Assembly: GCF_016793485.1 (NCBI RefSeq)
Contig: NZ_JAEULZ010000001.1
Span: forward strand, 248,001 to 312,000
Source of the DNA: Mesorhizobium sp.
GTDB lineage: Bacteria; Pseudomonadota; Alphaproteobacteria; Rhizobiales; Rhizobiaceae
Direction: 5' to 3'
DNA length: 64,000 nucleotides
The position numbers were made by a program, and so were the translations under genes. Of this stretch, positions 18,485-27,643 are shown piece after piece (positions within the stretch are counted from its first letter, which is position 1; every line of letters starts with the position of its first letter). The notes under the pieces are model-generated. The model ran no database searches and was not told the DNA's origin. It saw only the letters and a program-made list of their open reading frames with translations.

Positions 18485-20140
18485 ATGACTGTCTACAAGA
18501 ACAACGGAGATCGTGTTCCAGACCATATCCGGAAGATGGCCGAGAGCGCCAAGTCCGGTGAGGTGGACCGGCGCGAGTTCCTCGCGATGGCGAGCGTCTT
18601 TGGCGCCTCGACCGCAATGGCATATGGCATGATAGGGCTTGCCGCGCCGACACCGGCGCTGGCGCAGGAAACCCCAAAGGTTGGTGGTGTTCTGAAGGTT
18701 GCCATGTGGATCAAGGATCCCAAGGACCCGCGCACGGCCGACTGGTCCGAGATCGCAAACGCCGAGCGCCAGGCGATCGAGCCGTTGGTCAAGTATACCA
18801 AGGACTACACCTTTGAGCCCTATTTGCTCGAAGGCTGGGAAGTGAATGACGACGCAACCGAATATACGCTCAAGGTTCGCCCTGGCGTGACCTGGAACAA
18901 CGGCGACACGTTCAACGCCGACGACGTTATCTTCAACTTCACCCGTTGGGCCGACAAGAGCGCCGAAGGCAACTCCATGCCTGGTCGTCTTGGCACGATC
19001 GTCGACGAGGCGAGCGGCAAAATCCGCGATGGCGCGGTCACGAAGGTCGATGACAACACCGTCAAGATCGTGCTGACAAAACCCGATATCGCGCTGATCC
19101 CGAGCCTGTGCGACTACCCAGCCCTCGTGGTTCATCGCACCTTTGACGAAACCGGCGCCAATTTCGCCAAGAACGCCATCGGCACAGGTCCGTTCGAGCT
19201 CGTTTCCTACGACGTCGGCCAGAAGGTGGTCTACAAGCGTCGTGAGGACGGCAAGTGGTGGAATGGCGAGGTCTATCTCGATGGCGTCGAGTTCATCGAC
19301 TACGGAACCGATCCGTCCGCGATGGTCTCGGCCTTCGAGGCGGGTGAGGTCCATACCAATCACGAGACCTCGGCCGATTATGTGACGATCCTGGAAGGGG
19401 TCGGTGCGATCACCTCCGAGGCGGTGACCGCGTCGACCATCGTTGCGCGCACCAACGTTGCGAACAAGCCCTACGACGACCAGAAGGTGCGCAACGCGCT
19501 TCAGCTTGCCGTCGACAACGCGGTCGTCCTGCAACTCGGCTACGGCAATGCCGGCGAACCGGCTGAAAATCACCACGTCGCTCCTATTCATCCGGAATAC
19601 GTGGCGCTGCCGAAGATCGCGCGCGACCCTGCGAAGGCCAAGGCACTCATGGCCGAAGCCGGGCAGGCCGACTTCGAGCACGAGCTCATCACCGTGGACG
19701 AAGACTGGCACAAGAACACCGGTGACGCGATCGCCGCACAGTTGCGCGACGCCGGCATCAAGGTGAAGCGTACGGTGCTGCCGGGCTCCACGTTCTGGAA
19801 CGACTGGACGAAGTATCCTTACTCGATGACCAACTGGAACATGCGCCCTCTGGGCATCCAGGTGGTCGCCATCGCCTACCGCACCGGCGAGGCCTGGAAC
19901 GAGGCGGCGTATTCGAATCCGGACCTCGACGCCAAGATCGGCGAGGCGCTTTCGATCGCCGACGCCGAGAAGCGCAAGGTGGTGATGAAGGATGTCGAGG
20001 AGATCCTCCAGAGCTCGGGCATCATCATCCAGCCTTACTGGCGCAAGCTCTACAACCACTCCATGCCTGTGGTTAAGAACCACGGCATGCACCCCACCTT
20101 CGAACACGACTTCGGCAAGGTGTGGCTCGGCGAGAGTTGA
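18485..20140 (+). CDS. Peptide/opine-type ABC transporter substrate-binding protein (family 5)
   Basis: Periplasmic receptor of the SBP_bac_5 (DppA/OppA) family, 551 aa. GGGAG precedes the ATG by 6 nt. The N-terminus carries a twin-arginine-like motif (DRREFLAM) then a hydrophobic stretch ending at ALAQE, suggesting Tat export. Family features include the early ligand-domain sequence [36 protein letters not shown], and [20 protein letters not shown]. It heads a four-gene importer operon. The substrate cannot be fixed from sequence; small peptides or related amino-acid conjugates are likely. A strong hairpin follows the stop codon and may set higher expression of this gene than of the membrane genes. 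Confidence 0.9.
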   Translation: MTVYKNNGDRVPDHIRKMAESAKSGEVDRREFLAMASVFGASTAMAYGMIGLAAPTPALAQETPKVGGVLKVAMWIKDPKDPRTADWSEIANAERQAIEPLVKYTKDYTFEPYLLEGWEVNDDATEYTLKVRPGVTWNNGDTFNADDVIFNFTRWADKSAEGNSMPGRLGTIVDEASGKIRDGAVTKVDDNTVKIVLTKPDIALIPSLCDYPALVVHRTFDETGANFAKNAIGTGPFELVSYDVGQKVVYKRREDGKWWNGEVYLDGVEFIDYGTDPSAMVSAFEAGEVHTNHETSADYVTILEGVGAITSEAVTASTIVARTNVANKPYDDQKVRNALQLAVDNAVVLQLGYGNAGEPAENHHVAPIHPEYVALPKIARDPAKAKALMAEAGQADFEHELITVDEDWHKNTGDAIAAQLRDAGIKVKRTVLPGSTFWNDWTKYPYSMTNWNMRPLGIQVVAIAYRTGEAWNEAAYSNPDLDAKIGEALSIADAEKRKVVMKDVEEILQSSGIIIQPYWRKLYNHSMPVVKNHGMHPTFEHDFGKVWLGES

Positions 20141-20153
20141 TCGCTATGTCATC

Positions 20154-20181
20154 GGAGAGGGGCTCGCCCCTCTCCTTTCTT
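20154..20181 (+). terminator. Strong intra-operon hairpin with T-rich tail after the binding-protein gene
   Basis: Perfect 9-bp stem GGAGAGGGG/CCCCTCTCC with a CTCG loop (20154-20175), followed by TTTCTT. It lies 14 bp after the stop of the binding-protein gene and about 50 bp before the first permease. In ABC operons such a structure commonly acts as a partial terminator or 3'-end stabiliser that keeps the receptor in excess over the membrane complex. Confidence 0.75.
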
Positions 20182-20233
20182 AAAATGAAAACTGGGCGCT
20201 TCTAACCCCAACCCGTCCAGGCAGGGGGCGAGC

Positions 20234-21271
20234 ATGCTTGCATTCATTTTGCGGCGACTGGGCACGATGGTCCTGACCATGCTGTGCCTGACCATGGTGG
20301 TTTTCTACATGGTCAATCTGGAGCCGAACCTCCGGAAGCTTTCAATCAGCCAGCTCGACATGCGCTCGTCGGACGAGCACATCGAACAGTGGCTGGTCAA
20401 AAACGGCTTCCGCGAGAACTTCTTCGTCCGCTACGGTCAATGGCTTGGCGTCGTCAAGCGGGTGCCTGTCATCAATCCGGAAACCGGACAGGCGGAGATG
20501 CGCTTCAAGGCGTGCCCGCAGCCCAACGAACCTTACTTCGGGGGCATTCTGCAGGGCGAATTTGGCTGTTCCACCAAGTTCAAGGTGCCCGTCGAAAACA
20601 AGTTGTGGCCGGCACTTGGCGCCACCGGAATCCTGATGTTCTGGGTGATGGTGACGATGGTTCCCATCTCCCTTCTGATCGGGGTCTTGGCTGGCATGCG
20701 GGAGGGGTCGCGGACGGATCGGACGCTGTCGGTCGCATCGATCACCACCACCGCGACGCCTGAATATGTTTCGGGCGTCATCTTTACCGTCATCTTTGCA
20801 TCCTGGCTTGGATGGCTGAACGGGTCGGCAGCTTCCGCTACCGGCCAGGGAATCACCTTCTACAATTTCACGCTGCCGGTCATGACGATGGCGATCTACG
20901 CCATCGGCTACATCGCGCGCATGACACGCGCCTCGATGGTCGAGGTGATGACGCAGCAATATATCCGCACTGCCCGATTGAAGGGGCTGAGCTTTTCGTC
21001 TGTCGTCATGAAGCACGCGCTCAGGAATGCGCTGATCGCGCCTTTCACCGTCATCATGCTGCAGTTTCCATGGCTCTTGACCGGCGTTGTCATCGTCGAG
21101 ACGATGTTCCGCTACCAGGGCTTCGGGTTCACCCTCGTCGAAGCGGCAGGCAACAACGACATCGACCTGTTGCTCGCCTGCTCGCTTGTGTCGGTGTTCG
21201 TCGTCCTGTTCACGCAGCTGATCTCCGACATCGGCTACGCTTATCTCAACCCGCGCATTCGCGTCCAATAG
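20234..21271 (+). CDS. Peptide-type ABC transporter permease (DppB-like)
   Basis: First membrane subunit of the importer, 345 aa. An N-terminal transmembrane segment (RLGTMVLTMLCLTMVVFYMV) is followed by a periplasmic loop of about 100 residues, then the five-helix permease core. The core includes VTMVPISLLIGVLAGMREGS and the EAA-type cytoplasmic loop (VEVMTQQYIRTARLKGLSF), which docks on the ATPase. GGGGGCGAGC precedes the ATG. Only 12 bp separate its stop from the next permease. Confidence 0.9.
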   Translation: MLAFILRRLGTMVLTMLCLTMVVFYMVNLEPNLRKLSISQLDMRSSDEHIEQWLVKNGFRENFFVRYGQWLGVVKRVPVINPETGQAEMRFKACPQPNEPYFGGILQGEFGCSTKFKVPVENKLWPALGATGILMFWVMVTMVPISLLIGVLAGMREGSRTDRTLSVASITTTATPEYVSGVIFTVIFASWLGWLNGSAASATGQGITFYNFTLPVMTMAIYAIGYIARMTRASMVEVMTQQYIRTARLKGLSFSSVVMKHALRNALIAPFTVIMLQFPWLLTGVVIVETMFRYQGFGFTLVEAAGNNDIDLLLACSLVSVFVVLFTQLISDIGYAYLNPRIRVQ

Positions 21272-21283
21272 GAGCCGCCGCGC

Positions 21284-22483
21284 ATGCAACTCGAATATAT
21301 TGGCGCCTTTCAGATTGTGCTTCGGGTTCTCGGCCATTTCTGGCCGGTCTGGCTCGCGCTCGCGCTCGTGCTGGGAGTAAGCCTGCGCTTCCGCAAGCGA
21401 CTTGGGCTTTATGGAGACCTGTTCTCCACGGGCGTCGGGATCGCCGGCGTGTTCATCTGCCTGTTCTGGCTGTTCACCGCGATCTTCTCCACAATCATTG
21501 CGCCCTTCGATCCGCTGTCCCAGGTCGCAGTCATGAAGGATGCGCTGCCGGGCGCGGTCGTGCCGGACGGATCGGGCGTCTACCTGTTTGGTGGCGACAA
21601 GCTTGCGCGTGATGTGTTCAGCCGCATGGTCTACGGTAGCCGCATCGTCATGATCATCGCACCGTTTGCGACGCTCTTTGCGTTGATGGTGGGCATCACG
21701 CTTGGACTGCCGGCCGGTTACTATGGCGGCCGTATTGACAGCTTCCTGTCCTTCCTCGCCAACCTCGTCCTGGCTTTCCCGGTGATCCTGCTTTTCTATC
21801 TTCTGGTCACGCCGGAAATCCGCGAACTGTCCTTCGACAGCTGGTTCAGCCAGTTGACGGGAATAGGCGTCTCGATTCCAAGGACGCTCGCTGCGGTCTT
21901 CTTCATCTTTCCGGTCGTCTTCTTCTTTGCCCTTTTCTACACGCGCTTCAAGAAGCGGCCCGAACGCCTCTACCTCCTGCTCGGACTGACGCTCCTGATC
22001 GGTGGTTGGGTCTATCTCGGCCTCGTCTTCGATGCCGATCCGCTTGGCGTCATCCGGATCGATCCCAACGAGCTGAACATCTTCGTGGCGGTGGTGTTCG
22101 CCTCGTCGCCGGGCGTGTTCCGCATCGTTCGCGGCCTCGTCATGGACATCAAGACGCGCGACTACGTGGCGGCCGCTCAGACGCGCGGCGAGACGCCCTG
22201 GTATATCATGCTCTGGGAGGTGCTGCCCAATGCCCGCGGGCCACTGATCGTCGATGCCTGCCTGCGTATCGGGTACACCACGATCCTACTCGGCACGCTT
22301 GGCTATTTCGGATTGGGCCTCGCGCCGGAAAGCCCGGATTGGGGCACAGCCATCAAGGATTCCAGCCGCCTGCTGCGATCCTTCATCCATCCGGCGCTGC
22401 CGCCCGTCTTCGCGTTGATGAGCTTCGTGCTCGGCCTGAACCTGTTGGCTGACGCGCTGCGTGAACAATCGCTCAAAGATTGA
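21284..22483 (+). CDS. Peptide-type ABC transporter permease (DppC-like) with extra membrane segments
   Basis: Second membrane subunit, 399 aa, about 100 longer than an ordinary DppC. It has the expected early helices and LFGGDKLARDVFSRMVYGSR, then the core (FATLFALMVGITLGLPAGYY). After LLVTPEIRELSFDSW comes an additional stretch with two further hydrophobic segments (AAVFFIFPVVFFFALFY and LLLGLTLLIGGWVYLGLVF). The EAA loop follows (KTRDYVAAAQTRGETPW) with the closing GLAPESPDWGTAI motif. GGAGCCGCCGC precedes the ATG. The stop codon is embedded in the start region of the ATPase gene. The inserted hairpin is discussed as a finding. Confidence 0.88.
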   Translation: MQLEYIGAFQIVLRVLGHFWPVWLALALVLGVSLRFRKRLGLYGDLFSTGVGIAGVFICLFWLFTAIFSTIIAPFDPLSQVAVMKDALPGAVVPDGSGVYLFGGDKLARDVFSRMVYGSRIVMIIAPFATLFALMVGITLGLPAGYYGGRIDSFLSFLANLVLAFPVILLFYLLVTPEIRELSFDSWFSQLTGIGVSIPRTLAAVFFIFPVVFFFALFYTRFKKRPERLYLLLGLTLLIGGWVYLGLVFDADPLGVIRIDPNELNIFVAVVFASSPGVFRIVRGLVMDIKTRDYVAAAQTRGETPWYIMLWEVLPNARGPLIVDACLRIGYTTILLGTLGYFGLGLAPESPDWGTAIKDSSRLLRSFIHPALPPVFALMSFVLGLNLLADALREQSLKD

Positions 22484-22494
22484 TGGAGCAACCG

Positions 22495-24918
22495 ATGAAC
22501 GAAGCCGTCAAAGCCACGAACATCGAAAACGCCCAACCGATCATCGACATCGAGAACCTGTCGATCTCGTTCTTTACCAAGCGCGGCGAGATTCCCGCCG
22601 TCATGGATTTCTCCTGCAAGGTCCTGCCCGGTGAGGCCATGGGCATCGTCGGAGAGTCCGGCTGCGGAAAGTCGACGGTCTCGCTCGGCATCATGCGGGA
22701 CCTGTCGAACGTCGGCAAAATCGTCGGCGGCCGCATCCGCTTCAAGGGCAAGGACATGGGCGAGATGTCCGACGAGGAGCTGCGCTCCATCCGCGGCAAC
22801 GAGATCGCCATGATCTACCAGGAGCCGATGGCCTCGCTCAATCCGGCGATGAAGATCGGGCAGCAGTTGATGGAAGTGCCGCTGCTTCACGACAAGGTGT
22901 CGAAGGAAGAGGCCTACAATCGTGCGCTGGAGATGGTGCGCTCCGTGCGTCTTCCCGACCCGGAGCGCATGATGCGTTCCTATCCGCACCAGCTTTCAGG
23001 CGGCCAGCAGCAGCGCATCGTCATCGCCATGGCGCTGTTGTCGAAGCCCGCTCTGCTGCTTCTCGACGAGCCGACGACGGCGCTCGATGTCACGGTCGAG
23101 GCCGGTATCGTGGAGTTGGTGAGGGGTCTTGGAAAAGAGTTCGGCACGTCGATGATCTTCGTGTCGCACAATCTCGGCCTGATCCTCGAAACCTGCGACA
23201 AGATCACGGTGATGTATTCCGGCGAGGCGGTCGAGACAGGCAGCATCAGGGATGTCTTCGACCGCATGCGGCATCCCTACACGCAGGGTCTGTTCCGCTC
23301 GATCCCGCTGCCCGGCGCCGACAAGAACTCCCGTCCGCTGATCGCCATTCCTGGCCAGTTGCCGCTGCCGCACGAGCGACCGAAAGGCTGCAATTTCGGC
23401 CCGCGCTGCCATCACTTCGTCGAGGGCGTGTGCAATGCCGCCGAGATCCCGATGATCCCGGTCGCGGGGCACGACAACCACTTCTCGCGCTGCGTCCGGT
23501 TCAACGAAATCGACTGGGCCGCACTTCCGGAAGGCGCCAAGGAAAAGAAAGAGCCCGTGAAACCCGGTGCGCCCGTCCTCCAGATCGACGACCTTAAGAA
23601 ATACTACAAGGTCGCGGCGAACGAGATATTCGGCGGCGGCGAAGCCCGTACCGTCAAGGCGAACGAAACGATCAGCTTCGTCGCGCGGGAAAGCGAGACG
23701 GTCGCGATCGTCGGCGAATCCGGCTGCGGGAAGTCCACGCTTGCCAAGGTTCTTCTCGGTCTGGAGACGGCGTCGTCCGGAACGGTGACGCTCGGCAACA
23801 AGGATATTCAGTCGACGCCGATCGAGAACCGCGATGTCGGGACCATCTCCTCGATCCAGATGGTCTTCCAGAACCCCTTCGATACGCTGAACCCGAGCCA
23901 TTCCGTCGGGTCCCAGATCATCCGGACGCTCGAAAAGTTCGGTTACGGCAAGACGGCAGGCGACCGCCACAAGCGCATGCTGGAATTGCTCGATCTGGTA
24001 AAGCTGCCGCGCGCCTTTGCCTCCCGGATGCCGCGGCAGTTGTCGGGCGGCCAGAAACAGCGCATCGGCGTGGCGCGCGCCTTTGCCGGCACCGCCAAGG
24101 TCGTGGTGGCGGACGAGCCCGTCTCCGCGCTCGACGTTTCCGTGCAGGCGGCGGTCACCGAACTGCTGATGGACATCCAGCGCACCAACAAGACGACGAT
24201 GCTGTTCATCAGCCACGATCTGTCCGTTGTGCGCTACATCGCCGACCGCGTGGTCGTCATGTATCTCGGCTACATCGTGGAGCAGGGCACGACGGACCAG
24301 ATTTTCTCGCCGCCCTACCATCCCTACACCGAGGCGCTGCTGTCGGCGATCCCGATTGCCGACACGTCGGTTGTCAAGAAACACATCGTGCTGGAGGGCG
24401 ACATTCCCTCGGCGATGAACCCGCCGACCGGCTGTCCCTTCCAGACGCGCTGCCGCTACAAGCATCTCGTGGCCGACCGGCTTTGCGAAAAGCAGGTTCC
24501 GCCCGTGAAGGATCTTGGCGGCGGCCACATGAGCCTTTGCTGGCTGCCCGACGATGTCCTTGCAAAGATGGAGCCGGTGATCCGGTTTGACGCCGAGCAC
24601 GCGGCTCATGAAGGAATTCCAGACGACGCGCCCCACGGTTCAGGTCCTGGCTTTGTCGGAGAAGCTCCGCAACGACCGCACGGCAAGGGCGCAAGCGTGG
24701 CAGCTGGGGAGTTCGGCGAGGATGCGGAGGAGGACGAGGCAGCGATGCGCGCGCGCCGGCACGAGCGGCGCGACGAAGTCTCCGAACCGCATGTCGGCGA
24801 CGATCACTCCCATGTCGCCCCATTTTCCCCGCGCACGGTCGGAGAGGGACGCCAAAGCGAAGACGAGGATGTTCCCTCGGCTTTCGACCGCGATTTGCCG
24901 GACGAGCAGAAACACTAA
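22495..24918 (+). CDS. Dual ABC ATPase (DppD-DppF fusion) of the peptide importer
   Basis: Cytoplasmic ATPase carrying both nucleotide-binding domains in one 807-aa chain. Domain 1 (about 15-335) has Walker A GESGCGKST, signature LSGGQQQR and Walker B LLLLDEP, ending in the oligopeptide C-terminal cysteine motif (GCNFGPRCHH). Domain 2 (about 360-700) repeats GESGCGKST, LSGGQKQR and VVADEP and closes with GCPFQTRCRYK. ATG 22495 is preferred because GGAG precedes it; ATG 22483 overlaps the permease stop and is possible. The last 100 or so residues (from about 24610) are charged, less GC-biased at third positions, and probably not part of the conserved protein. Confidence 0.9.
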   Translation: MNEAVKATNIENAQPIIDIENLSISFFTKRGEIPAVMDFSCKVLPGEAMGIVGESGCGKSTVSLGIMRDLSNVGKIVGGRIRFKGKDMGEMSDEELRSIRGNEIAMIYQEPMASLNPAMKIGQQLMEVPLLHDKVSKEEAYNRALEMVRSVRLPDPERMMRSYPHQLSGGQQQRIVIAMALLSKPALLLLDEPTTALDVTVEAGIVELVRGLGKEFGTSMIFVSHNLGLILETCDKITVMYSGEAVETGSIRDVFDRMRHPYTQGLFRSIPLPGADKNSRPLIAIPGQLPLPHERPKGCNFGPRCHHFVEGVCNAAEIPMIPVAGHDNHFSRCVRFNEIDWAALPEGAKEKKEPVKPGAPVLQIDDLKKYYKVAANEIFGGGEARTVKANETISFVARESETVAIVGESGCGKSTLAKVLLGLETASSGTVTLGNKDIQSTPIENRDVGTISSIQMVFQNPFDTLNPSHSVGSQIIRTLEKFGYGKTAGDRHKRMLELLDLVKLPRAFASRMPRQLSGGQKQRIGVARAFAGTAKVVVADEPVSALDVSVQAAVTELLMDIQRTNKTTMLFISHDLSVVRYIADRVVVMYLGYIVEQGTTDQIFSPPYHPYTEALLSAIPIADTSVVKKHIVLEGDIPSAMNPPTGCPFQTRCRYKHLVADRLCEKQVPPVKDLGGGHMSLCWLPDDVLAKMEPVIRFDAEHAAHEGIPDDAPHGSGPGFVGEAPQRPHGKGASVAAGEFGEDAEEDEAAMRARRHERRDEVSEPHVGDDHSHVAPFSPRTVGEGRQSEDEDVPSAFDRDLPDEQKH

Positions 24919-24939
24919 GGTTGAGAAGACGCCGGGCAT
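24640..24939 (-). CDS. Doubtful small ORF antisense to the ATPase tail
   Basis: A 99-codon frame on the minus strand begins at ATG 24939, 26 bp after the lipoprotein gene on that strand, and runs under the last 280 bp of the ATPase frame. The N-terminus is hydrophobic (MPGVFSTLVFLLVRQ); the rest has no motif I recognise. Third positions are mostly G or C, more so than in the overlapping ATPase tail, so this strand may be the true or ancestral coding strand here. The ribosome site is weak (AGG 5 bases before ATG). It could be a gene fragment, a small envelope protein, or chance. Confidence 0.3.
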   Translation of the reverse strand: MPGVFSTLVFLLVRQIAVESRGNILVFALASLSDRARGKWGDMGVIVADMRFGDFVAPLVPARAHRCLVLLRILAELPSCHACALAVRSLRSFSDKART

Positions 24940-24965
24940 CAACCTGGCGACGGTCTGCGCAGTGC

Positions 24966-25562
24966 CTAGTTGCAGTCCTGCAGTTGCGCGGCGTAGTCGC
25001 GCGCCATCTTCTCGGTCTCGCGCGCATATTGCTGCAGGCCCGGCTTCTGCTGCCAGTCGCCGCGGCTATAGCCGCTCCAGCCGAAATAATAGGCGAGGTA
25101 TAGGTTGTAGGCGTCCTGCTTGGCGACACCAAAGCGGTCTGACGTCTTGGCGTGGTACCAGCCGACGAAGTCGATCGCATCGGCGAAGTTCTGGCGCTTG
25201 GCCAGCCGGTTGCCTGTTTCCTTCTGATACTGGGACCATGTCCCGTCCAGTGCCTGAGAATAGCCGTAGGCAGACGACACGCGCTTCCAGGGGATGAAAC
25301 CAAGCACCATGGTCCGCGGCGGCTTGGCGTTGTGCTGGAAGCCGGATTCCTTGCGCAGCGTCGCCATCAGCACGGGCACCGGCACGCCATACTTGCGCTC
25401 GGTCTTGTTGGCCTCCGAACGCCAATTCTCGAACCACCCGTTCTTCTGGTCGAACACGCGGCAGACGTCGTTGATATGACGAGGCGGCGACGCGCATGCG
25501 GAAAGCAGCCCGAAGACGAGCGTGAACATCGATAAAATAATACTCAAACGCGACCAACCCAT
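24966..25562 (-). CDS. Lytic-transglycosylase-like (SLT domain) lipoprotein
   Basis: 198-aa predicted outer- or inner-membrane lipoprotein. The N-terminus has a lipobox (FGLLSACAS) with the lipidated Cys at residue 23. The body matches soluble lytic transglycosylase-fold sequences: VPVPVLMATLRKESGFQHNA supplies the catalytic Glu (KES), and SSAYGYSQALDGTWSQYQ matches the conserved GxxQ/W region. It probably cleaves glycan strands during peptidoglycan turnover. Divergent from mttB across 254 bp of comparatively AT-rich DNA that holds a CCCTATTAGGG palindrome near 25626 but no gene I can support. Confidence 0.82.
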   Translation of the reverse strand: MGWSRLSIILSMFTLVFGLLSACASPPRHINDVCRVFDQKNGWFENWRSEANKTERKYGVPVPVLMATLRKESGFQHNAKPPRTMVLGFIPWKRVSSAYGYSQALDGTWSQYQKETGNRLAKRQNFADAIDFVGWYHAKTSDRFGVAKQDAYNLYLAYYFGWSGYSRGDWQQKPGLQQYARETEKMARDYAAQLQDCN

Positions 25563-25816
25563 TAACCCTAGATAGGCCTAAAACCTAAAGGGTTCCTTGC
25601 ACCATCTGTTAACCGTGCCGCGAGGCCCTATTAGGGTTTTGAGGCCGAAATGGGAAGTGTTTCCGTTCATTTCGGTTAATGGAATTGTTGGTTTTACGAC
25701 TTGTATGGTCGTTTTTTAAATATGAAAACACTTAGTCTGACGCCTTGGCGACAAACTCGCCGACAAATGCCGCTTTTTTTATAGTCCGAAAATGCAGCTG
25801 TCGCCTAATTGCAAGC

Positions 25817-27355
25817 ATGAATGAAATAAGGCGCCGGCGCGGCAATCATCGAGAATCTGCAAGGTTGCCGGCCGCGATCCCGCAGCTCTCCGCGCGTCGC
25901 GTGCGCAATCCCTATCCGCCGATGCAATTGTTGTCGGCCGACCAGATCGAGGCGATCCACGAGGCCTCGCTTCACATACTCGAGAACTTCGGTATCGAGG
26001 TGATGAGTGCAAGTGCGCTCGCCATATTCGAGAAGGCGGGGGCATCGGTCGACGCCGCGTCGATGACCGTGCGACTGGATCGCGGCTTGGTTGCAGAGGC
26101 GTTGAAAACCGCGCCGGCTGCTTTCACGTTGACGCCGCGGAACACGCAACGCGCCGTCTATCTCGGCGGCGATGCGATCAACTTCACCCTCGTCGCCGGC
26201 CCGCCAAACGTGCACGACATGGAGCGTGGCCGTCGCGCCGGCAATCTACCTGACTATTGCGACCTGATCCGCCTGGCGCAGCATTTCAACTGCATTCACA
26301 TGCTGGGCAACCAGGTCTGCGCGCCGGTCGAACTGTCGGCGAATTCGCGCCATCTCGACACCTACTTTGCCAACCTGACGCTGACCGACAAATCGTTCCA
26401 CGTATCGGCGATCGGCCGGGGAAGGGCGCTCGACGGCATCGAGATGATGGCGATCGCCCGCGGCATGACGCTGGACCAGATGCGCGACGATCCGGGCGTC
26501 ACCACTATCATCTCCGTCAACTCGCCGCGCCGCTTCGACGAAGCGATGCTGGACGGTCTGATGACGATGGCCGAACATGGCCAATCGGTCGCGGTCACGC
26601 CCTTCACGCTCATGGGCGCCATGAGCCCGGTGACATTGGCCGGCGCGTTGGCACAGCAAAATGCCGAGGCGCTGTTCGGCGTCGTGCTCACGCAACTCGT
26701 GCGGCCCGGCGCGCCTGTCATGTACGGCGCCTTTACGTCCAACGTCGACATGCGTTCCGGTGCGCCTGCCTTCGGAACGCCCGAAAACACCAAGGCGAAT
26801 GTCGCTTCCGGCCAGCTCGCGCGGCGCTACAACCTGCCTTACCGCACGACGCCGGGATCGGCCTCGAACGTTGCCGACGCGCAGGGCGCCTACGAGACGA
26901 TGATGGCGCTGTGGGGCGCGATCCTCGGCCATGGCAATCTCGTCTACCATGCCGCCGGCTGGCAGGAGGGCGGGCTGACGGCGAGTTTTGAAAAACTCAT
27001 CATCGATGTCGAGATGATCCAGCACATGATGGAGTTCCTCGAGCCCATCAAGGTGAACGAAGGCGAACTCGCGCTCGATGCGCTGGGACGCGTTCCTACA
27101 GGCGGGCACTTCTTCGGCGAACAGCACACGCTGGAGCGCTATTCGACCGCCTTTTACCAGCCAATGCTCTCCAACTGGCAGAACTACGAGGCGTGGCAGG
27201 AGGCCGGTGGGCTCGACGCCACGCAGCGAGCGACCCGGCTCTGGAAGAAGGCGCTGGAGGAATATGTCCAGCCGCCGATGGATCCATCTATCTGCGAAGA
27301 ACTCGAAGCCTATGTCGCCAAACGCCGGGAAGCGATCGGAAGCGGCGAGCCGTGA
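25817..27355 (+). CDS. mttB: MttB-family (non-pyrrolysine) methylamine/betaine methyltransferase
   Basis: TIM-barrel methyltransferase of the trimethylamine methyltransferase family, 512 aa. Members without an in-frame amber codon (none here) demethylate quaternary amines such as glycine betaine or proline betaine by passing the methyl group to a corrinoid protein. Recognisable stretches are LSADQIEAIHEASLHILENF near the N-terminus, HFNCIHMLGNQVCAPVEL, and GAILGHGNLVYHAAGWQEGG. I start at ATG 25817 (MNEIRRRR); the frame is open to 25745 without a better site. No corrinoid protein or reductive activase is adjacent. The next gene demethylates dimethylglycine-type substrates, which suggests a shared pathway. 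Confidence 0.85.
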   Translation: MNEIRRRRGNHRESARLPAAIPQLSARRVRNPYPPMQLLSADQIEAIHEASLHILENFGIEVMSASALAIFEKAGASVDAASMTVRLDRGLVAEALKTAPAAFTLTPRNTQRAVYLGGDAINFTLVAGPPNVHDMERGRRAGNLPDYCDLIRLAQHFNCIHMLGNQVCAPVELSANSRHLDTYFANLTLTDKSFHVSAIGRGRALDGIEMMAIARGMTLDQMRDDPGVTTIISVNSPRRFDEAMLDGLMTMAEHGQSVAVTPFTLMGAMSPVTLAGALAQQNAEALFGVVLTQLVRPGAPVMYGAFTSNVDMRSGAPAFGTPENTKANVASGQLARRYNLPYRTTPGSASNVADAQGAYETMMALWGAILGHGNLVYHAAGWQEGGLTASFEKLIIDVEMIQHMMEFLEPIKVNEGELALDALGRVPTGGHFFGEQHTLERYSTAFYQPMLSNWQNYEAWQEAGGLDATQRATRLWKKALEEYVQPPMDPSICEELEAYVAKRREAIGSGEP

Positions 27356-27393
27356 TGAAACTGCTCTCTGATTTTCGCAGGCCTGCGATTCAC

Positions 27394-27554
27394 GGCGCCC
27401 CCCTCTGTCCTGCCGGACATCTCCCCCCCAAGGGGGGAGATTGGCTGTCATCGGCGCGGGCGTCATTTTTCGACCCAGGTGATTGGCGAAATCAAAGCGG
27501 CCGTCCGATCTCCCCCCAAGTGGGGGAGATGGCCGGCAGGCCAGAGGGGGGCGC
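27394..27554. repeat. Palindromic dispersed repeat, copy 2 (about 161 bp)
   Basis: Same architecture as the element at 4096-4254: left arm 27394-27442 and right arm 27507-27554, each with a GATCTCCCCCC/GGGGGAGAT type hairpin, and outer segments (CCCCCTCTGTCCTGCCGG and CCGGCAGGCCAGAGGGGG) complementary to one another except for a few bases. The centre of about 64 bp includes GTGATTGGCGAAATC and is not conserved at obvious identity with copy 1. It fills most of the 288-bp gap between mttB and the flavoprotein gene and could fold when transcribed, affecting coupling of the two genes. Confidence 0.88.
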
Positions 27555-27643
27555 GAAGGAACGCCATCCTCATCGCTTGAATCAATTCCTTCTGACGCAG
27601 ATTCGCCAATTCATTCCAACTCACTGAACCGGAAGACGAAAAC

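Noticed and set aside
18347-20107. Minus-strand open frame of 586 codons
   Set aside because: Antisense to the peptide-binding protein gene, His/Arg/Asp-rich without motifs.
25563-25816. AT-rich gap with palindromes, considered as a riboswitch or small RNA
   Set aside because: No aptamer consensus or terminator could be matched; it is best explained as two divergent promoters.
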